DNA of 64,000 nt from contig NZ_CP082276.1 of NCBI RefSeq assembly GCF_023746615.1, positions 124,001-188,000 of the forward strand, read 5' to 3'. Positions 47,601 through 53,600 of the stretch are shown here, one piece after another (the first letter of the stretch is position 1; each line of letters starts with the position of its first letter). The translations under genes were made by a program, and so were the position numbers. The notes below the pieces were generated by a model. It did no database searches. It saw nothing but the letters and a program-made list of their open reading frames with translations, and was not told the origin of the DNA. Origin of the DNA: Grimontia kaedaensis. GTDB taxonomy: Bacteria > Pseudomonadota > Gammaproteobacteria > Enterobacterales > Vibrionaceae.

Positions 47601-50600
47601 CGCATCATTGGTGCCGGTCACTGTGACCACAATCTCGTGGGTTGAACCGTCAGAAGCGGTGAGGGTAAAGGTGTCATTCGCCTCTTCACCTTCAGGCAGG
47701 GCCTGCGCTTTGTCGGGGTCTACCGTGTAGGTCCACTCGCCATCGACCAGCTCAAAGGTACCGTAGTTACCTTCAATAGAGGTGTTACCGATGGTGGCCG
47801 TTTCGCCTGAATCCGGGTCGGTGACCGTGATAGTCCCAGTTGTTGAGGTGTCCTGATCGGTGACCTGTCCGGTGGTATCGCCGGTGACCACAGCCGCATC
47901 ATTGGTGCCGGTCACTGTGACCACAATCTCGTGGGTTGAACCGTCAGAAGCGGTGAGGGTAAAGGTGTCATTCGCCTCTTCACCTTCAGGCAGGGCCTGC
48001 GCTTTGTCGGGGTCTACCGTGTAGGTCCACTCGCCATCGACCAGCTCGAAGGTACCGTAGTTGCCTTCAATGGAGGTGTTACCGATGGTGGCCGTTTCGC
48101 CTGAATCCGGGTCGGTGACCGTGATAGTCCCGGTTGTTGAGGTGTCCTGGTCGGTGACCTGTCCGGTGGTATCGCCGGTGACCACAGCCGCATCATTGGT
48201 GCCGGTCACTGTGACCACAATCTCGTGAGTTGAACCGTCAGAAGCGGTGAGGGTAAAGGTGTCGGTCGCCTCTTCACCTTCAGGCAGGGCTTGGGCTTTG
48301 TCGGGGTCTACCGTGTAGGTCCACTCGCCATCGACCAGCTCGAAGGTACCGTAGTTGCCTTCAATAGAGGTGTTACCAATGGTGGCCGTTTCGCCTGAAT
48401 CCGGGTCGGTGACCGTGATAGTCCCGGTTGTTGAGGTGTCCTGATCGGTCACCTGTCCGGTGGTGTCGCCGGTGACCACAGCGGCATCATTGGTGCCGGT
48501 CACTGTAACCACAATCTCGTGGGTTGAACCGTCAGAAGCGGTGAGGGTAAAGGTGTCATTCGCCTCTTCACCTTCAGGCAGGGCTTGGGCTTTGTCGGGG
48601 TCTACCGTGTAGGTCCACTCGCCATCGACCAGCTCGAAGGTACCGTAGTTACCTTCAATGGTGGTGTTACCGATGGTGGCCGTTTCGCCTGAATCCGGGT
48701 CGGTGACCGTGATAGTCCCGGTTGTTGAGGTGTCCTGGTCGGTGACCTGTCCGGTGGTATCGCCGGTGACCACAGCCGCATCATTGGTGCCGGTCACTGT
48801 GACCACAATCTCGTGAGTTGAACCGTCAGAAGCGGTGAGGGTAAAGGTGTCGGTCGCCTCTTCACCTTCAGGCAGGGCTTGGGCTTTGTCGGGGTCTACC
48901 GTGTAGGTCCACTCGCCATCGACCAGCTCGAAGGTACCGTAGTTGCCTTCAATAGAGGTGTTACCAATGGTGGCCGTTTCGCCTGAATCCGGGTCGGTGA
49001 CCGTGATAGTCCCGGTTGTTGAGGTGTCCTGATCGGTCACCTGTCCGGTGGTGTCGCCGGTGACCACAGCGGCATCATTGGTGCCGGTCACTGTAACCAC
49101 AATCTCGTGGGTTGAACCGTCAGAAGCGGTGAGGGTAAAGGTGTCATTCGCCTCTTCACCTTCAGGCAGGGCTTGGGCTTTGTCGGGGTCTACCGTGTAG
49201 GTCCACTCGCCATCGACCAGCTCGAAGGTACCGTAGTTACCTTCAATGGTGGTGTTATCTATAGATGCCTGACCACCATCTGGGTCAGTAATATTAATGG
49301 ATCCAGACGTAGATGTGTCCTGGTCGGTAATGGATGCTGTCATATCACCTGTGATGACAGCTGCATCGTCGGTACCCGTCACTTCGATAGTGATCGTCTG
49401 TTGAGTATTGTCTGATGCGGTCAGAGTGAAGGTTTCAGTCGCGACATCGTCTGCACCCAGTGCTTCAGCTTTGGATGGATCGACAGTGTAAGTCCAGTTA
49501 CCGTCGACCAGTTCAAACGTACCGTATTGTCCTTCAATGGTGGTGTTGGCGAATTCTGGCGTGTCGTTGGTATCGGCATCAGAGATGCTGATTTGACCTG
49601 TAGCAGTGACAGCATCACTGACATCCAGATAATTGATACTGCTGACTTCGTTGTATGAACCATCAACCAGCGTCAAGTCTGTGCCTGGAACGATATCCGG
49701 GCCATCGATTTGAACCAACATAGTCGTAGGTTCGCCGGTGCCGCCGAAGTATTCTCCAGCTTCGGTAGCTGAAACCGTCAGCACAGCCATTGTGAAGACA
49801 TTGCCATACGCATCGGTATATTGAACCGTTGCGTTGACCGAAACTGGATATGACTCTCCATTCAGTTCAATAGACTGGGAGCCGTCGTTGTTCAGCCTAC
49901 CATCGCTGTCAGTGATGTTGGCGCTGAATCCAGTGGAGCTGAAATTTAGATCGCCCGGCTGGCTGTCTGCATTGAAATCTTCGGTGTCGCCATCTACATC
50001 TTCACCGAGTAAGAACAGGTTAGTGACTTCCACCACAGAGCCTGTTTCTGTAGAAACAGAACCGGTGAAGTCACCGGAAACAACAGCGGCATCGGCAGTG
50101 CCTTCGATAGTAATAACGATTTGGTGTTCGTTGTTTTCGCTGTCGGTCAGGGTGATGGTGTCAGTTGCCGTTTGACCGGCATTCAATCCTTGGGCAACAG
50201 ACGGATCTAGGGTGTATGTCCATTCTCCATCAACCAGTGAGAAGGAGCCGTATTGACCGTCAACATCAGTGTTGGCAATCACTGGCGTGTCACCACTGTC
50301 TGCGTCTACCACTTCTATAGAGCCGGTTGCGGTGATGTCTGTGCCTTCCACTAGGTTTGCGGAGGTATCTCCCGTCAGTTCTGCCGCGTTATCTGTGCCC
50401 GTTACATTGATGTATAGTTCATGGGTACCACCCATGGAGTCGGTAATTGTGATGGTATCGGTAACGGTGACACCTTCGTCTAAACTGGCTGCCAATTCAG
50501 GATCCAGCGTATAGGTCCAGTTTCCATCAACCATGGTGAAGGAGCCATATTGCCCCTGCTGGTTGGTGTCTGGTAGCGTGGGGTTATCACTACTGTCTGG

Positions 50601-53600
50601 GTCACTGACGGTTAGCGAACCAGTGGCTGCCAGCGAGCCAGTTTCATCGGTGACACCGCCTGTCGTGTCACCATCAAGGACTGCAGAATCCTCACTACCG
50701 GTAATGGTGATGACAATGTCATGCACTGTGCCATCAGAAGCCGTGATGCTAATGCTGTCTGTGGTCGTTTCACCTTGATCCAGGTATTGGGCAAGATCCG
50801 GGTCCAGCGTATACGTCCACTCACCATCGACCAATGTCAAGGAGCCGTATTGGCCTGCCGTTGTGCCGTTTGGTAGGGTAGGGTTTTCGCCTGTATCCAC
50901 ATCAACCAAATCGACTGAACCAGAGGCGGTCAGCGCTGCGCTGCCTTCAGTGATGGTACCTGTGGTATTGCCTGTCAGCACAGGCTCCTGATCGGTGCCT
51001 GTAATAGTGATGGTGATTTCGTGCTTCGAACCGTCAGAAGCTTCAACAGTGACGACGTCAATGGTGGTTTCACCGTCTGGCAATGCTGCGACAGAATCAG
51101 GATCCAACGTGTAGGTCCATTCGCCATCGACCAGCGTCAGCGAACCATACTGGCCGTCAACTTCGGCATCTGGCAGGGTTGGCGAGTTGTCTGAATCCGG
51201 ATCGATGACGCTGATAAAGCCTGATGTGGTTGGTGAACCGTTGTCACTGATTGAACCAACGGTATTGCCCGTCAGGACGGGCTCATCGTCTGTACCTGTG
51301 ACTGTGATGACAATCTTCTGTTCGGTGCCATCACTGGCGGTCAACGTGATGACGTCAGTGTCAGTTTCACCTGCATTTAGCGTTGAAGCAGCTTCTTTGT
51401 CCAGCGTGTAGGTCCACTCTCCTTCGACCATTTCCAATACGCCGAAGTCACCTTCTATGCGTGTATCTTCGAACGTTGGTGTGTCGTCGGCATCAACATC
51501 GCTAATCGATAGTGAACCTGAGATGGTTTGTACTTCGCCGCTGGTTGTGTCCGTCAACGCACCAGCTGTTTGACCGCTTACAACAGGAAGATCATCGGTA
51601 CCCTGAATCGTGATATCGATAGTGAGCGGCGTGCCATCCAGAGAGTAAACTGTGATTGACTCAGGCAAGGTATCACCTGCGTCTAATGCATCAAAGGTTG
51701 CGGTGTTTTCCGATGCAGAGGTATAGGTCCAGTTACCTGCTTTATCTATGGTGATTTCACCATAGGTGCCGGTATAAGTACCTTCCTGGAAGAAATACTC
51801 GCCATAATCGGCGTCTGAGACTTTTGCTCGGCCACTGGTAGAAATTTGGCCGTCTGCCTCATCGACGGTGGCGCTGGTTTTGCCACTAAAGACTGCCGCA
51901 TCATTAGTTCCATCGATGGTGATGGTAATGGTTTGTACGGTACCATCTTCTGCGCGCACCGAAAGGGTGTCCGTGAGCTGGTCGCCTTCGCCTAAGCGGT
52001 TGATTGCACCTTTCTCATCAGTGGTGGAGTAAGTCCAGCTACCATTCGCATCAATAGTGACTTCACCCCAACGACCTTCAACAGTCTGAGGCATGAATGC
52101 ATTATCGTTACCGTCCACATCGGTTGACGTCAGTTGTCCAGACGTGCTCATGGTGCCATCGGATTCGACAATGGTACCGACGATATCACCCGCGATTGCA
52201 GCCGGATCGTTGGTCCCGACTATCGTTACCATAATCTCGGTTTCTGTACCGTCCAGAGATCGGACAGTGATAGTGTCGATGAGCTGTTCGCCTTCTTTAA
52301 GCGCATCAAATTCAGCGGTATTGGAAGGATCTGATGTGTAGGTCCAGTTACCTGCTCGGTCGATAGTGACGTCGCCATACTCACCGTTGAAAGTGCCTTC
52401 CTGGAAAAAATCCTCGCCGTAGTCTGCATCAGACACGTTAATACTGCCACTGGTGGTGATTTGGCTATCGGTTTCGTTGACGCTGACACTGCTCATGCCG
52501 CTGAAGACAGCAGTATCATTTGTTCCGTTAATCGTAATTGTGACGGTTTGTTCTGTACCATCTTCAGACTTTACAGTGATGGTATCTGTCAGTTGATCGC
52601 CTTCGCCAAGGCGGTTAATCGCACCCTTGTCGTCGTCGGAGCTATACGTCCATTTACCGTCTTCATTAATCGTCAGTTCACCCCAGCGCCCTTCAATGGT
52701 TTGCGGAGTAAAGGTGTTCTCGCCATCAGCATCAGCCGCGGTTAACTGTCCTGATGTCGTCATGGTGCCGTCGGCTTCGACCACAGTACCGACAATGTCA
52801 CCAGCGATTTCTGCAGGGTCATTTGTACCAATAATAGTGACTTTGATTTCTGTTTCTGTGCCGTCCTGCGAACGGACTGTGATGGTATCAACGCGCTGTT
52901 CGCCCTCTTTTAGCGAATCCAATGCCGCGTTTTGTGCCGGATCAGAGGTGTAGGTCCAATTACCTGCACGGTCCATGGTGACGGAGCCGAGTTCTCCCAC
53001 GTAGGTTCCGGCTTCCATGTAGTATTGGCCGTTGTCAGGGTCAACCACATTGATGGTGCCTGACACGCTGATCACACCGTTGCTTTCGTAAACATCACGT
53101 TCAGCAATCGCGGAGAAAACGGGGAGGTCATTGACGCCTTCGATGGTAAGAACGATTTGTTGTTCTGTGCCATCTTCTGAGCGAACGGTAACCACTTCTG
53201 TCAGTGTTTCACCTTCTGGTAAACGCTGAATCGCGCCCGTTGGGTCTGTGGTGGTATAGGTCCAGTTGCCGTTTTCATCAACAGTCACTTCACCGCGAAG
53301 CGTAGTGATGGTTTCAGCAATAAATTTGTTGTCTGTACCGTCGACATCAGCAGCGTTCAAGGTTCCCGTTGCGGTCATGGTGCCGCTATTATCAACAATA
53401 GTAGCGGTGATATCACCGGAAATCTGAGCCGGGTCATTAGTGCCCTGAATGTTCAGTGTGATTTCGTGGGTGCTGCCGTCAGAAGCCGTAATTGTAATCA
53501 CGTCAGTGGCTTTTTCACCCTCGCCAAGCGGCGCAACTAACTCTTTATCGACGGTGTAAACCCAAGCGCCGTTTTCGACGACCAAAGTGCCGTATTCGCC

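Noticed and set aside
45248..49075. Regular 294-bp repeats considered as a CRISPR or satellite array
   Set aside because: The whole unit is repeated without unique spacers and stays in one protein reading frame as VCBS domains.
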